The notes under the pieces are model-generated. The model had not been told where the DNA came from and searched no databases. It saw nothing but the letters and a program-made list of their open reading frames with translations. A stretch of 19,002 nt of DNA from Paracoccaceae bacterium (lineage in GTDB: Bacteria; Pseudomonadota; Alphaproteobacteria; Rhodobacterales; Rhodobacteraceae), in NCBI GenBank assembly GCA_003545125.1, contig DQCI01000088.1, positions 378-19,379 on the forward strand, written 5' to 3'. The position numbers were made by a program, and so were the translations under genes. This document shows, in pieces, positions 7,213 through 15,210 of this stretch. Each line of letters starts with the position of its first letter. The stretch's first letter is position 1.

Positions 7213-8481
7213 ATGACCGACCAGGGCGGACAAATCGGCGTTGCGATCATCGGCGCCGGTGAGCGCGGTGCCTATTTCATCGGGAGCCGGATTGCCGAAG
7301 CGGTCGGACAATCCTCGTTGCGGATCATCGGCGTCCACGATCTGCTGAAGGACCGGGCCCGACTGGCCGCGGCGCATCTGGACAATATCTATGGGCAGGT
7401 CGGGTCGAGCCAACGCGTGGCGGTGTTCGATACGCTTGAGGCGGCGGTTGCCGATCCCGACGTCACCCTGGTGATCGTCACCACCCATACCGACAGCCAC
7501 CGCGAGCCGGTCGAACGGGCGGTCGCCCGCGGCAAGCGGGTGTACCTGGACAAACCCATCGCCGTGTCGCTCGATGATGCCGACGCGATCGCGCGCGCCG
7601 AGGCGCGCTCGGGCCAGCCGATCATGATGGGTTTTACCCGGCGTTACGAGCAAGCGTGGAAAGAGTCGGTGCGGCTTGCGCGAAACGGGCGGATCGGCAC
7701 GCCGCGCATGGTGCTTTTGCGCTCGGTCATCCCGTACACCCGGTATCTGCAGCTGTGGCACCGGACCGGTGCGCGCTCGGGTGGCGCTCTCAACGACAAA
7801 GGATCGCATCACTTCGATGTGCTGAACTGGATCGCCGACGGCGCCCGACCGCGACGGCTGACGGCGGCCGGGGGCACGTCTGGCATCTTCGCGCCCGATC
7901 CGACGGCGCCAGCGCGCTGCCGCGACTGTGATCGCGACTGTCCCTATCGCCGCCACGAGACCCTGATCGACAAGTTCGAGGGCATCGGACAGGTGCCGAA
8001 CGAGAGCTGGACCAATGCCGAGGCGGTGCACGATCGCAACGACACCTGCGTGTACCACCCGGGCGCCGATATCGACGACCACGCGGTCGTGACGGTGCAG
8101 TACGACAGCGGACTGGTGGCAACCTTGTTCTTCGCCATCTTCGGCCCCTGGTCGACCGATCAGGAAACGCTCGAGATCGTCGGCGACAGTGGCCGGCTGC
8201 GCATGGAGCGGCACTCGGGCGACATCGATCTGGTCGAGCAACATGGCCGGTCGCGCGCGCAGGTCCAGTTCCCGAACCCGGACCGGGTCTCGTCGCACTA
8301 CGGGGCCGACCGCGAGCTGGTGCGCGCGCTCGAGCGGTTTGTGGGCGGCGAGCGGCCACCGGTGGGCGTCGCGGAAGGCGTCGCCTCGCTGCGGCTCGTG
8401 CATGCGGCCCAGACCAGCCTGGCCGAGGGCGGACGGCCGGTTGACCTTGCAGTCCAGGCCCGAGAGGAAGTGGCGCAATGA
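7213..8481 (+). CDS. Gfo/Idh/MocA-family NAD(P)-dependent oxidoreductase with a cysteine cluster
   Basis: This 422-residue protein has an N-terminal Rossmann fold (VAIIGAGERGAYFIGSRIAE, residues ~9-29). The catalytic-lysine motif is LDKPIA (K114), the family's usual E-K-P with Asp for Glu. The GGALNDKGSHHFDVLNW segment (about 190-206) carries the conserved Asp/His pair of the active site. The family oxidises or reduces sugars, inositols and glycosides using bound NAD(P). Unusual here are four cysteines, C236-x2-C239-x3-C243 and C279, inside an insert of the C-terminal domain, suggesting a bound metal or Fe-S cluster. It is the first gene of the operon, has a GGAG ribosome site, and overlaps the next gene by 4 bp (ATGA), implying coupled translation. 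The natural substrate is not evident from sequence. A role in opening or epimerising the imported sugar is inferred. Confidence 0.9.
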   Translation: MTDQGGQIGVAIIGAGERGAYFIGSRIAEAVGQSSLRIIGVHDLLKDRARLAAAHLDNIYGQVGSSQRVAVFDTLEAAVADPDVTLVIVTTHTDSHREPVERAVARGKRVYLDKPIAVSLDDADAIARAEARSGQPIMMGFTRRYEQAWKESVRLARNGRIGTPRMVLLRSVIPYTRYLQLWHRTGARSGGALNDKGSHHFDVLNWIADGARPRRLTAAGGTSGIFAPDPTAPARCRDCDRDCPYRRHETLIDKFEGIGQVPNESWTNAEAVHDRNDTCVYHPGADIDDHAVVTVQYDSGLVATLFFAIFGPWSTDQETLEIVGDSGRLRMERHSGDIDLVEQHGRSRAQVQFPNPDRVSSHYGADRELVRALERFVGGERPPVGVAEGVASLRLVHAAQTSLAEGGRPVDLAVQAREEVAQ

Positions 8482-10040
8482 CCAACCCGCCTTTGCCCGC
8501 CCGCCTGCGCCCGCGTGCCGCCGCGCTCGGCCTCACCCCGTTCTACGGCGACATCCACAATCACTCCGATCTGTCCTATGGTCACGGGTCGTTTCCGGAC
8601 GCGCTGACCAAGGCGGCGCTACAGCTGGACTTCGTCTCGGTGACAGGTCACGCCCATTGGCCCGATATGCCGGTGGACGACCCCAGCGTAGCGCATATCG
8701 TCGATTTCCACGTCCGAGGGTTTGCCAAGCTCAAGGCCGCCTGGCCGGGGCATTACAACGTGTTGCGCGGCGCCGAGGCGCCGGGGCGGTTCGCGGTCTT
8801 TCCCGGCTACGAGATCCATTCGAACGCGCATGGGGACTATACCATCGTCCTTGCCGATCTTGACAACGGTCCGTTGGAGCTGGCGGACGATCCCGGAAGC
8901 CTCAAGCGCGCGCTGGTCGCCCGCTACGGCGACGGCGCGCTCGCTTTTCCGCACCACATCGGCTACCGCACAGGCGCGCGCGGGATCAACTGGGAGACCT
9001 TCGACCCGGACCTGTCGCCCTTCGTCGAGATGTTTTCGATGCACGGATGTGCCGAGACCTCGGAGACAGATCGTCCCTACCTGCATTCTATGGGTCCGGT
9101 CGACGGCCGGTCGACAATGGCGCATGGGCTGGCCGAGGGGCACGTTTTCGGGGTTGTCGCCAACACCGATCACCATAGCGGTTTCCCGGGCTCTTACGGG
9201 CACGGCCGGATGTCGCTGCTCGCCCCGGCGCACGACCGCAACGCGTTCTGGGAGGCGATGCGGGCGCGCCACACCACGGCGCTTACCGGCGACCGGGTGC
9301 ATCTTCTGGGCGAGATCGACGGCGCGGTGCAGGGCGACGTGATCGCCCCGCGCGCGCACGCCTCCCTCGGCATCGAAGCGGTGGCCGGGGGCGCAATCGA
9401 CCACATCGACGTCATCCGAAATGGCGCACTCTCGCGGCGGATTTCCCCGGAGTTGGAGCCCGCGCTGGTCGACCCCGAGGGGGGCGACGAAACCCTCATC
9501 TATCTCGAGCTCGGGTGGGGCGCGCGCGGCGCCCATCATGTCTGGGACGGGCATGTCACCGTCGAGGGCGGCGTGATCGACGCGATTGAGCCGCGATTGC
9601 GCGGCCCCGAGATCGTCTCGCCGCTTGAGGGCGAGGACAGCGGCTACCCGATCCCGTCGGTCACGCACCAAGGCAGGGCCGTGCGCTTCACCGTGACGGC
9701 CGAGGCGAACCCGAACAACACCACCCCAACGACACAAGGCATGATGCTTCGCGCCCGTCTCGATCCCGGCGCCACGATACGGGCCACCCTTTGCGGCCAG
9801 GAGATCGTGCTCCCCGCCGAGCGGCTCTTCGCAGGCGCGAAATGCGGCAACCTCGGGCCGATCGACAGCCCGGCCTGGCGGTTTCACCAACTGCCCCGCG
9901 CACATGAGTGGCAATGGGCCGGGACGCTGGCGCTCGGCCCCCTCGAACACGGAGAATCGCTCTATCTGCGGCTCAGGCAGCGGACCGGGCAAATGGCATG
10001 GACGTCGCCGATATTCGTGCGGCGCCCGCAACAAGGCTGA
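8478..10040 (+). CDS. DUF3604 family (PHP-like) metal-dependent hydrolase
   Basis: This 520-residue protein is recognised as a DUF3604 member, whose fold resembles PHP-domain metallohydrolases. Metal-ligand motifs are visible in order: GDIHNHSDLSYGHG (D25, H27, H29), VTGHAHWPD (H58, H60), FPGYEIHSNAHGD (E112, H114, H118), FPHHIGY (H159, H160) and ANTDHHSGFPGSYGHG (D231, H232, H233). The first ~300 residues form the metal-binding domain and the rest looks like a beta-rich accessory part. There is no signal peptide, so the protein should be cytoplasmic. The family's reaction is poorly characterised. PHP relatives are phosphoesterases and related hydrolases. It begins at ATG 8478, overlapping the dehydrogenase stop, so it is coexpressed with sugar uptake and sulfatase genes. 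This suggests a hydrolytic step on the same substrate. Confidence 0.85.
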   Translation: MTNPPLPARLRPRAAALGLTPFYGDIHNHSDLSYGHGSFPDALTKAALQLDFVSVTGHAHWPDMPVDDPSVAHIVDFHVRGFAKLKAAWPGHYNVLRGAEAPGRFAVFPGYEIHSNAHGDYTIVLADLDNGPLELADDPGSLKRALVARYGDGALAFPHHIGYRTGARGINWETFDPDLSPFVEMFSMHGCAETSETDRPYLHSMGPVDGRSTMAHGLAEGHVFGVVANTDHHSGFPGSYGHGRMSLLAPAHDRNAFWEAMRARHTTALTGDRVHLLGEIDGAVQGDVIAPRAHASLGIEAVAGGAIDHIDVIRNGALSRRISPELEPALVDPEGGDETLIYLELGWGARGAHHVWDGHVTVEGGVIDAIEPRLRGPEIVSPLEGEDSGYPIPSVTHQGRAVRFTVTAEANPNNTTPTTQGMMLRARLDPGATIRATLCGQEIVLPAERLFAGAKCGNLGPIDSPAWRFHQLPRAHEWQWAGTLALGPLEHGESLYLRLRQRTGQMAWTSPIFVRRPQQG

Positions 10041-10076
10041 CAAACGGCCGTTTCATCACCAACGGAGGATACACCC

Positions 10077-11336
10077 ATGAAACTCAAGACGATCCTTGGA
10101 ACACTTGCGAGCGCGAGCCTGCTTGCCACCGGCGCAATCGCCGCGGACCTGACCATCGTCCACGGCTCTATTGGGCGCGACCAGGAAGTCCTGCGCAGCC
10201 AGCTCGACAAATTCGAGGCGGCGACCGACCACACGGTGACCATCGTGTCTATGCCCGAAAGCACCACCGACCAGTTCGGCCAGTACAAACTGTGGCTTTC
10301 GGCCGAATCCGACGACATCGACGTTTACCGGATGGACGTGATCTGGGCGCCGCAGCTCGCCGCCCATTTCGTCGACCTCACCCCGCATGTCGCAGACATC
10401 GTCGGTGATTTCGTTCCGGCGGCGATCGAAAGCCAGACTGTTGACGGCAAGCTTGTTGCGCTGCCGATGTTCCTCGGCGCGCCGGCGCTCTACTACCGCT
10501 CAGACCTGCTCGAGAAATACGGGGAGGAGGTGCCGACGACCTGGCAGGGTCTCACCGAGACTGCGCAGAAGATCATGGACGGCGAACGCGCGGCCGGAAA
10601 CGACGACATGTGGGGTTTCGTTTGGCAGGGCGCGGCCTATGAGGGCCTGACCTGCGACGCCCAGGAATGGGTGCATTCGTCGGGCGGCGGACGCATCGTC
10701 GAACTCGACGGCTCGATCCAGATCAACAATCCCGAAGCCGCCGCGGCACTCGACCTCGCCGCAAGCTGGGTTGGCACGATCACGCCCGAAGGGGTGCTGA
10801 ACTACAAGGAAGAAGACGCGCGCGGCGTTTTCCAGTCGGGCAATGCGGTGTTCATGCGCAACTGGAACTACGCCTTCGCGCTGGCCGCCGGCGACGACAG
10901 CCCGGTCAAGGGCAAGTTCGGTGTGTCGATCCTGCCGGCGGGCGAGGGCGGCCAGTCGACTGCCACGCTCGGCGGCTGGCACCTCGGCGTCACCAAGTAT
11001 TCGAACAACCAGGAGGCCGCGATCGAGCTCGTGCGGTTCCTCAACAACTACGAGAACCAGAAGGAGCGCGCGATCATAACCTCGCGGCCCCCTACCGTTT
11101 CGGCTGTCTACCTCGACCCGGATGTGGCTGCCGAACAGGAGTTCATCCCGCTGTGGAAGCCGGTCGTCGACAACGCCCTGCCGCGCCCCTCGGCCGCGAC
11201 GCTGCGCAAGTACAACGAGGTTTCGTCCGCGTTCTGGACGGCGGTGCACAACACCCTGTCGGGCAATGGCACGGGAACCGAAAACCTCGCCAAGCTCGAA
11301 ACCGAGCTGACGCGGCTGCGCGGCCCGCGCTGGTAA
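10077..11336 (+). CDS. Sugar ABC transporter periplasmic substrate-binding protein (ThuE/MalE-like)
   Basis: This 419-residue family-1 solute-binding protein captures the sugar in the periplasm and delivers it to the permeases encoded next. A classic signal peptide covers residues 1-22 (MKLKTILGTL start, hydrophobic core, AIA before ADLTIV). The mature part shows the family pattern: DVYRMDVIWAPQLAAHFVDL, VDGKLVALPMFLGAPALYYRSDLLEKYG, and the C-terminal YNEVSSAFWTAVHNTLSG segment. It resembles the trehalose/maltose-binding ThuE group of the alphaproteobacteria. That resemblance does not fix the ligand, and the neighbouring sulfatase argues for something else. GGAGG at 10064-10068 gives a strong ribosome site 8 bases before the ATG. 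The gene lies 36 bp after the DUF3604 gene and is followed by a strong stem-loop. Confidence 0.92.
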   Translation: MKLKTILGTLASASLLATGAIAADLTIVHGSIGRDQEVLRSQLDKFEAATDHTVTIVSMPESTTDQFGQYKLWLSAESDDIDVYRMDVIWAPQLAAHFVDLTPHVADIVGDFVPAAIESQTVDGKLVALPMFLGAPALYYRSDLLEKYGEEVPTTWQGLTETAQKIMDGERAAGNDDMWGFVWQGAAYEGLTCDAQEWVHSSGGGRIVELDGSIQINNPEAAAALDLAASWVGTITPEGVLNYKEEDARGVFQSGNAVFMRNWNYAFALAAGDDSPVKGKFGVSILPAGEGGQSTATLGGWHLGVTKYSNNQEAAIELVRFLNNYENQKERAIITSRPPTVSAVYLDPDVAAEQEFIPLWKPVVDNALPRPSAATLRKYNEVSSAFWTAVHNTLSGNGTGTENLAKLETELTRLRGPRW

Positions 11337-11352
11337 GCCTTGCGGCATGACC

Positions 11353-11380
11353 TGGTCCGGACGGTCTCCCGTCCGGACCA
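11353..11380 (+). promoter_or_regulatory. 12-bp perfect stem-loop between binding-protein and permease genes
   Basis: TGGTCCGGACGG (11353-11364), loop TCTC, and CCGTCCGGACCA (11369-11380) form a perfect 12-bp hairpin in the 67-bp gap. It is not followed by a T-run (the next bases are actcccagag), so it is unlikely to be a full intrinsic terminator. In comparable operons (malE-malF) such hairpins protect the upstream mRNA and let the binding protein be made in excess over the membrane parts. That role is inferred here. Confidence 0.65.
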
Positions 11381-11403
11381 ACTCCCAGAGAAGGACCTGA
11401 CCG

Positions 11404-12351
11404 ATGGCGGGCAAGACCGCACAATCGCGCCTGTCGCGCAACCGGACACGCTCGGCCTGGCTGTTCCTGGCGCCGATGCTGGTGACGCTCTTCGTCGTCG
11501 CGGCGTGGCCCCTCGGCCGCACGGTCTGGTTCAGTTTCACCGACGCCTCGCTCGACCTGATTTCGCAAGCGCGTTGGGTCGGCATCCGCAACTATCTCGA
11601 ATGGGTCGACTGGGGCGATGGGACTGGCCAATACTACGGCCTGCTCGCCGATCCGCGCTGGTGGCGCTCGGTCTGGAACACGGTGCGGTTCGCGGTCGTC
11701 TCGGTGAGCTTCGAGACTTTGTTCGGTCTCGTCATCGCGCTGGTGCTCAACCAGTCCTTCCGCGGCCGCGGCCTGGTGCGCGCGGCGGTTCTGATCCCCT
11801 GGGCGATCCCCACCATCGTGTCGGCCAAGATGTGGGCCTGGATGATGCACGACCAGTTCGGCATCCTCAATGACATGTTCATGCGCCTCGGGCTGATCTC
11901 GGAGCCCGTCGCTTGGACCGCCTCGCCCGACACTGCAATGATTGCGATCCTGATCGTCGATATCTGGAAGACCACGCCGTTCATGGCACTCCTGATCCTT
12001 GCGGGGCTCCAGATGGTGCCGCAGGACATCTACGAGGCCGCGAAGCTCGACGGCGTGCCGCCCACGCGGGTATTTCGCAAGATCACCCTGCCGCTGATCA
12101 TGCCGGCGGTGCTGGTGGCGGTGGTGTTTCGCGCGCTCGATGCACTGCGGGTCTTCGACATCGTCTATGTCCTGACGCCCAATACCGACGCGACGCGGAC
12201 GATGTCGGTCTATGCGCGCGAGAACCTGTTCGATTTCGACCAGTTCGCCTATGGCTCGGCGGCATCGACGCTTCTTTTCCTCGTCATCGCGCTGATCACG
12301 ATCAGCTTCATCCTGGCCACCCGGATGGATCTGGAGGGCAACACCACATGA
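11404..12351 (+). CDS. Sugar ABC transporter permease 1 (MalF/ThuF-like)
   Basis: This 315-residue inner-membrane permease of the carbohydrate uptake (CUT1) type has a short cytoplasmic N-terminus. Hydrophobic helices begin at AWLFLAPMLVTLFVVAAW (about 18-35), with further helices near 93-116, 127-146, 178-202, 233-250 and 285-306. The EAA loop that docks on the ATPase is at about 211-231 (EAAKLDGVPPTRVFRKITLP). It pairs with the second permease to form the channel. AGAAGGA lies upstream of the ATG. The stop codon overlaps the next start by 4 bp (ATGA). A periplasmic loop of ~35 residues between helices 1 and 2 is present. The transported sugar is unknown. Confidence 0.93.
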   Translation: MAGKTAQSRLSRNRTRSAWLFLAPMLVTLFVVAAWPLGRTVWFSFTDASLDLISQARWVGIRNYLEWVDWGDGTGQYYGLLADPRWWRSVWNTVRFAVVSVSFETLFGLVIALVLNQSFRGRGLVRAAVLIPWAIPTIVSAKMWAWMMHDQFGILNDMFMRLGLISEPVAWTASPDTAMIAILIVDIWKTTPFMALLILAGLQMVPQDIYEAAKLDGVPPTRVFRKITLPLIMPAVLVAVVFRALDALRVFDIVYVLTPNTDATRTMSVYARENLFDFDQFAYGSAASTLLFLVIALITISFILATRMDLEGNTT

Positions 12352-13178
12352 AACCCGGCATCTGGCAGCGGATCGGCTTCTACGCCATCGTCATCGTCAT
12401 CGTAACGCAAGCGGTGTTCCCGTTCTACTACGCCATTCTGACCTCGCTCGAAGATGGTCAAGCCCTGTTCGAGGTCAACTACCTGCCCAAGGCGCTCAAC
12501 CTCACCAATTACCGCGCGATGCTGGCCGAGGGGGTGTTTGGCAAGCAGATGCTGAACTCGGTCTTCGTGGCTTCGGTGGTCGTGGTCGTATCGCTGTTCC
12601 TGGCCGTGACGGCGGCCTTCGCGCTGTCGCGGATCCGGTTTCGCGGCCGCGGGCTGTTGCTGCTCACGGTGCTTTCGGTCTCGATGTTTCCGCAGATCGC
12701 GGTGCTGTCGGGCCTTTTCGAGGTGATCCGATTTTTCGGCCTGTTCAACTCGCTGTGGAGCCTCGTTTTCTCCTACATGATCTTCACGTTGCCGTTCACC
12801 GTCTGGGTGCTGACGACCTTCATGCGCAACCTTCCCGTGGAAATCGAGGAGGCGGCCATCATGGACGGGGCCTCGTCGCTCACCATCATCCGCCGCGTCT
12901 TCCTGCCGCTGATGTGGCCGGCGATGGTGACGACGGGGCTCCTTGCCTTCATCCACGCCTGGAACGAGTTCCTGTTCGCGCTGACCTTCACCAGCACAGA
13001 CAGCCAGCGCACCGTGCCGGTGGCGATCGCGCTGGTGTCGGGGCGCAGCGAGTTCGAGATACCCTGGGGCAACATCATGGCCGCTTCGGTGATCGTGACC
13101 CTGCCGCTGGTGGCGCTCGTGCTCATTTTTCAACGCAGGATCGTCTCCGGCCTGACTGCCGGCGCCGTGAAAGGATAA
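12348..13178 (+). CDS. Sugar ABC transporter permease 2 (MalG/ThuG-like)
   Basis: This 276-residue inner-membrane permease starts at the ATG that overlaps the previous stop. Upstream in-frame sequence is only the antisense-free shadow of the first permease and is excluded. Helices are visible at about 9-30, 70-95, 101-125, 134-157, 190-210 and 245-265. The EAA motif lies at about 168-188 (EAAIMDGASSLTIIRRVFLP), and the conserved FAL(S)R and AFIHAWNEF segments of MalG relatives are present. The ATPase gene follows after only three bases. Together with the other three transporter genes it makes a complete CUT1 importer. Confidence 0.93.
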   Translation: MKPGIWQRIGFYAIVIVIVTQAVFPFYYAILTSLEDGQALFEVNYLPKALNLTNYRAMLAEGVFGKQMLNSVFVASVVVVVSLFLAVTAAFALSRIRFRGRGLLLLTVLSVSMFPQIAVLSGLFEVIRFFGLFNSLWSLVFSYMIFTLPFTVWVLTTFMRNLPVEIEEAAIMDGASSLTIIRRVFLPLMWPAMVTTGLLAFIHAWNEFLFALTFTSTDSQRTVPVAIALVSGRSEFEIPWGNIMAASVIVTLPLVALVLIFQRRIVSGLTAGAVKG

Positions 13179-13181
13179 GAC

Positions 13182-14201
13182 ATGGCCACCGTGGAGCTCA
13201 TCAACGTCAGCAAGTCGTTCGGTTCGGTCGAGGTCCTGCGCGACATCAACCTGAGCCTCGAGAAGGGCAAGTTCGTAGTGTTCGTCGGCCCGTCGGGCTG
13301 CGGCAAGTCCACGCTCCTGCGGATGATCGCGGGGCTCGAGGACATTACCAGCGGGGAGCTGCGCATCGACGGCCAGCCGATGAACGAGGTTCTGCCGGCA
13401 AAACGCGGGATCGCGATGGTGTTTCAGTCCTACGCGCTCTACCCGCACATGACCGTGTTCGAGAACATGTCATTCGGGCTCGAACAGGCGAAGCTTTCGA
13501 AGCCCGAAATCGAGGCACGGGTGCAGGACGCGGCGAAGATGCTGCAGATCGAGGGGCTGCTCGACCGCAAACCCAAGCAGCTCTCCGGTGGCCAGCGCCA
13601 GCGCGTCGCCATCGGCCGCGCCATCACCCGCGATCCGCGCGTGTTCCTGTTCGACGAGCCGCTGTCGAACCTCGACGCGGCGCTGCGTGTCGACACGCGG
13701 CTCGAGATCGCCGCGCTGAGCGAACGGCTGCCCGACACGACGATGATCTACGTCACCCACGACCAGGTCGAGGCGATGACGTTGGCCGACCGGATCGTGG
13801 TGCTGAACGGCGGGATCGTTGAACAGGTGGGCTCGCCGATGGATCTCTACGAAAGCCCCGCGAGCGAATTTGTTGCGGGCTTCATCGGCAGTCCGCGGAT
13901 GAATTTCCTCAAGGGCGGGGTGGCCGAGGCGCACGGCGCCGCAACCTACGGCATCCGCCCCGAACACATCGCGCTGTCGGACGAGCGGGGCGACTGGAGC
14001 GGCAGGGTCGTTCTGACCGAGCGGTTGGGCAGCGACACCTTTGTCCATGTCGAGGTCAAGGGGGTCGGCCCGGTCAACGTGCGTGTCGAGGGCCGGGCCG
14101 ACTTCGCCAGCGGTGAGACGGTCTACCTGTCGCCGGACCCGGCCTCGGTCCACTTGTTCGATCCTCAGGGGCGTCCGGTGGTGCGGTCGGTGACGCCGTG
14201 A
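13182..14201 (+). CDS. Sugar ABC transporter ATPase (MalK/ThuK/UgpC type)
   Basis: This 339-residue ATPase powers the importer. All motifs are intact: Walker [10 protein letters not shown] (36-44), Q-loop Q82 in [11 protein letters not shown], signature [14 protein letters not shown] (134-147), Walker B VFLFDEP (154-160), D-loop SNLD, and switch histidine H193 in [10 protein letters not shown]. The C-terminal ~100 residues form the MalK-type OB/TOBE regulatory domain ([17 protein letters not shown]). Such ATPases can serve several sugar importers, but this one is encoded directly with its permeases. It ends by overlapping the GTG start of the next gene by 4 bp. Confidence 0.95.
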   Translation: MATVELINVSKSFGSVEVLRDINLSLEKGKFVVFVGPSGCGKSTLLRMIAGLEDITSGELRIDGQPMNEVLPAKRGIAMVFQSYALYPHMTVFENMSFGLEQAKLSKPEIEARVQDAAKMLQIEGLLDRKPKQLSGGQRQRVAIGRAITRDPRVFLFDEPLSNLDAALRVDTRLEIAALSERLPDTTMIYVTHDQVEAMTLADRIVVLNGGIVEQVGSPMDLYESPASEFVAGFIGSPRMNFLKGGVAEAHGAATYGIRPEHIALSDERGDWSGRVVLTERLGSDTFVHVEVKGVGPVNVRVEGRADFASGETVYLSPDPASVHLFDPQGRPVVRSVTP

Positions 14202-15210
14202 GCCGGGGCATCGCGCAAATGCGCGTCGAATTGGCACGCCAGCACCAGGACGCTCTGGCATCTCTCGACCGCGCGCGCCCTCAGGCGGCCGGAATGGCTG
14301 ACGCGATCCGGGCGAAAGGGCGGCTAGTGCTCTTGGGCATGGGCGGCTCGCATTGGGTCAACCCTTCGGCCTGTCCGTATTACCGCCGCACCGGGGTGGA
14401 TGCCACGGCGCATGTGGTTTCGCAATACTTGCGGCCCCCCTCCCGCAAGACCCCGCCATGCTCGTCACCTCCCAGTCCGGCGGGTCGGGCGAGGTGCTGC
14501 GCATGATCGAGATGGGACTGCTGCACCCACCGGCGTCCGGCCTGACGCTGGAAGGCGACAGCCCGCTTGCGAGAGCCCTTCCATCGCTCGTGGGCACTGG
14601 CGGGTCGGAACTGGCCTACGCGGCCACCCGGTCGCAGCTGATCACGCTTGCGCAGCACGGCGCGCTGTTGGAGGCGCTGGGGTTGGACATCACCGACAGT
14701 CTCTCCGTACTGCACGAGGGGCCGCTCAAGGCCGACCTCAGCGATACTGTGGCGGTGCTCACACAGGCTCCAGTCGCGGTCATGGTCGCACACGGGGCGG
14801 CGGCGCAGGGCGCCATGGACGCCGCCGCGCACTGCCTGATGGAGACGGTCCGGATGCCGGTCCTGGGGCTGGAAGCGGGGCAATTCCGCCACGGCCCGTT
14901 CGAGATGATCCAGCCCGATACCGCCGTCATCATGCTGCGCAGCGCGGGCGAGGCCGTCGTGGTGCGCTCGCTGCACCAGGCGGGCGAGTGCGTGTCTTTC
15001 GGGATCACGCGCATTGTCATCGGCGCCTCCGGCCGCGCCCGGGTCGCCGGGACGATCATCGTGGCCTTAAAAAAACGCGGCGGATTGGCGCTTGCCTTCG
15101 CCGCGCTGCCGGTGGTGCAGGAGATCATCGTGTCGGCGGCCGCCATGCGCCTGCCGAACACCGGTGTGCCGCAACGCTCGACCAAGATTGCAAGCGCCGA
15201 GGTTGCATGA
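14198..15210 (+). pseudogene. Two-SIS-domain sugar isomerase/deaminase (GlmS/FrlB/AgaS-like), frameshifted
   Basis: The protein resembles the isomerase half of GlmS and its FrlB/AgaS relatives, acting on phosphorylated amino- or keto-amino sugars. SIS domain 1 shows VLLGMGGSHWVN and TSQSGGSGEVLRMI (phosphate-binding serines). Domain 2 shows LEAGQFRHGPFEM, the family's conserved Glu/HGP motif. The frame starting at GTG 14198 ends early at 14506. The conserved sequence continues one frame back from about 14434 to 15210. The break lies in a run of six C (14435-14440): adding one base restores YLRAPLPQDPAMLVTSQSG and gives 337 residues, the family's usual size. It may be a sequencing error, a real mutation, or slippage in the C run. 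Both ends overlap their neighbours by 4 bp, as in an intact coupled operon. It is expected to act after the PfkB kinase. Confidence 0.82.

Noticed and set aside
7174..10043. Long minus-strand frames opposite the dehydrogenase and DUF3604 genes
   Set aside because: Antisense shadows of well-supported genes, with no ribosome site or domain.
12249..13448. Long minus-strand open frame (about 400 codons) opposite the permease and ATPase genes
   Set aside because: It lies antisense to two genes with clear motifs, is rich in Arg, His and Asp, and has no domain; a GC-rich antisense shadow.
14431..14445. Classical programmed -1 frameshift in the SIS gene
   Set aside because: The site CGG CCC CCC T does not match a full X XXY YYZ heptamer and no stimulatory structure was evident; left as one option only in the finding.
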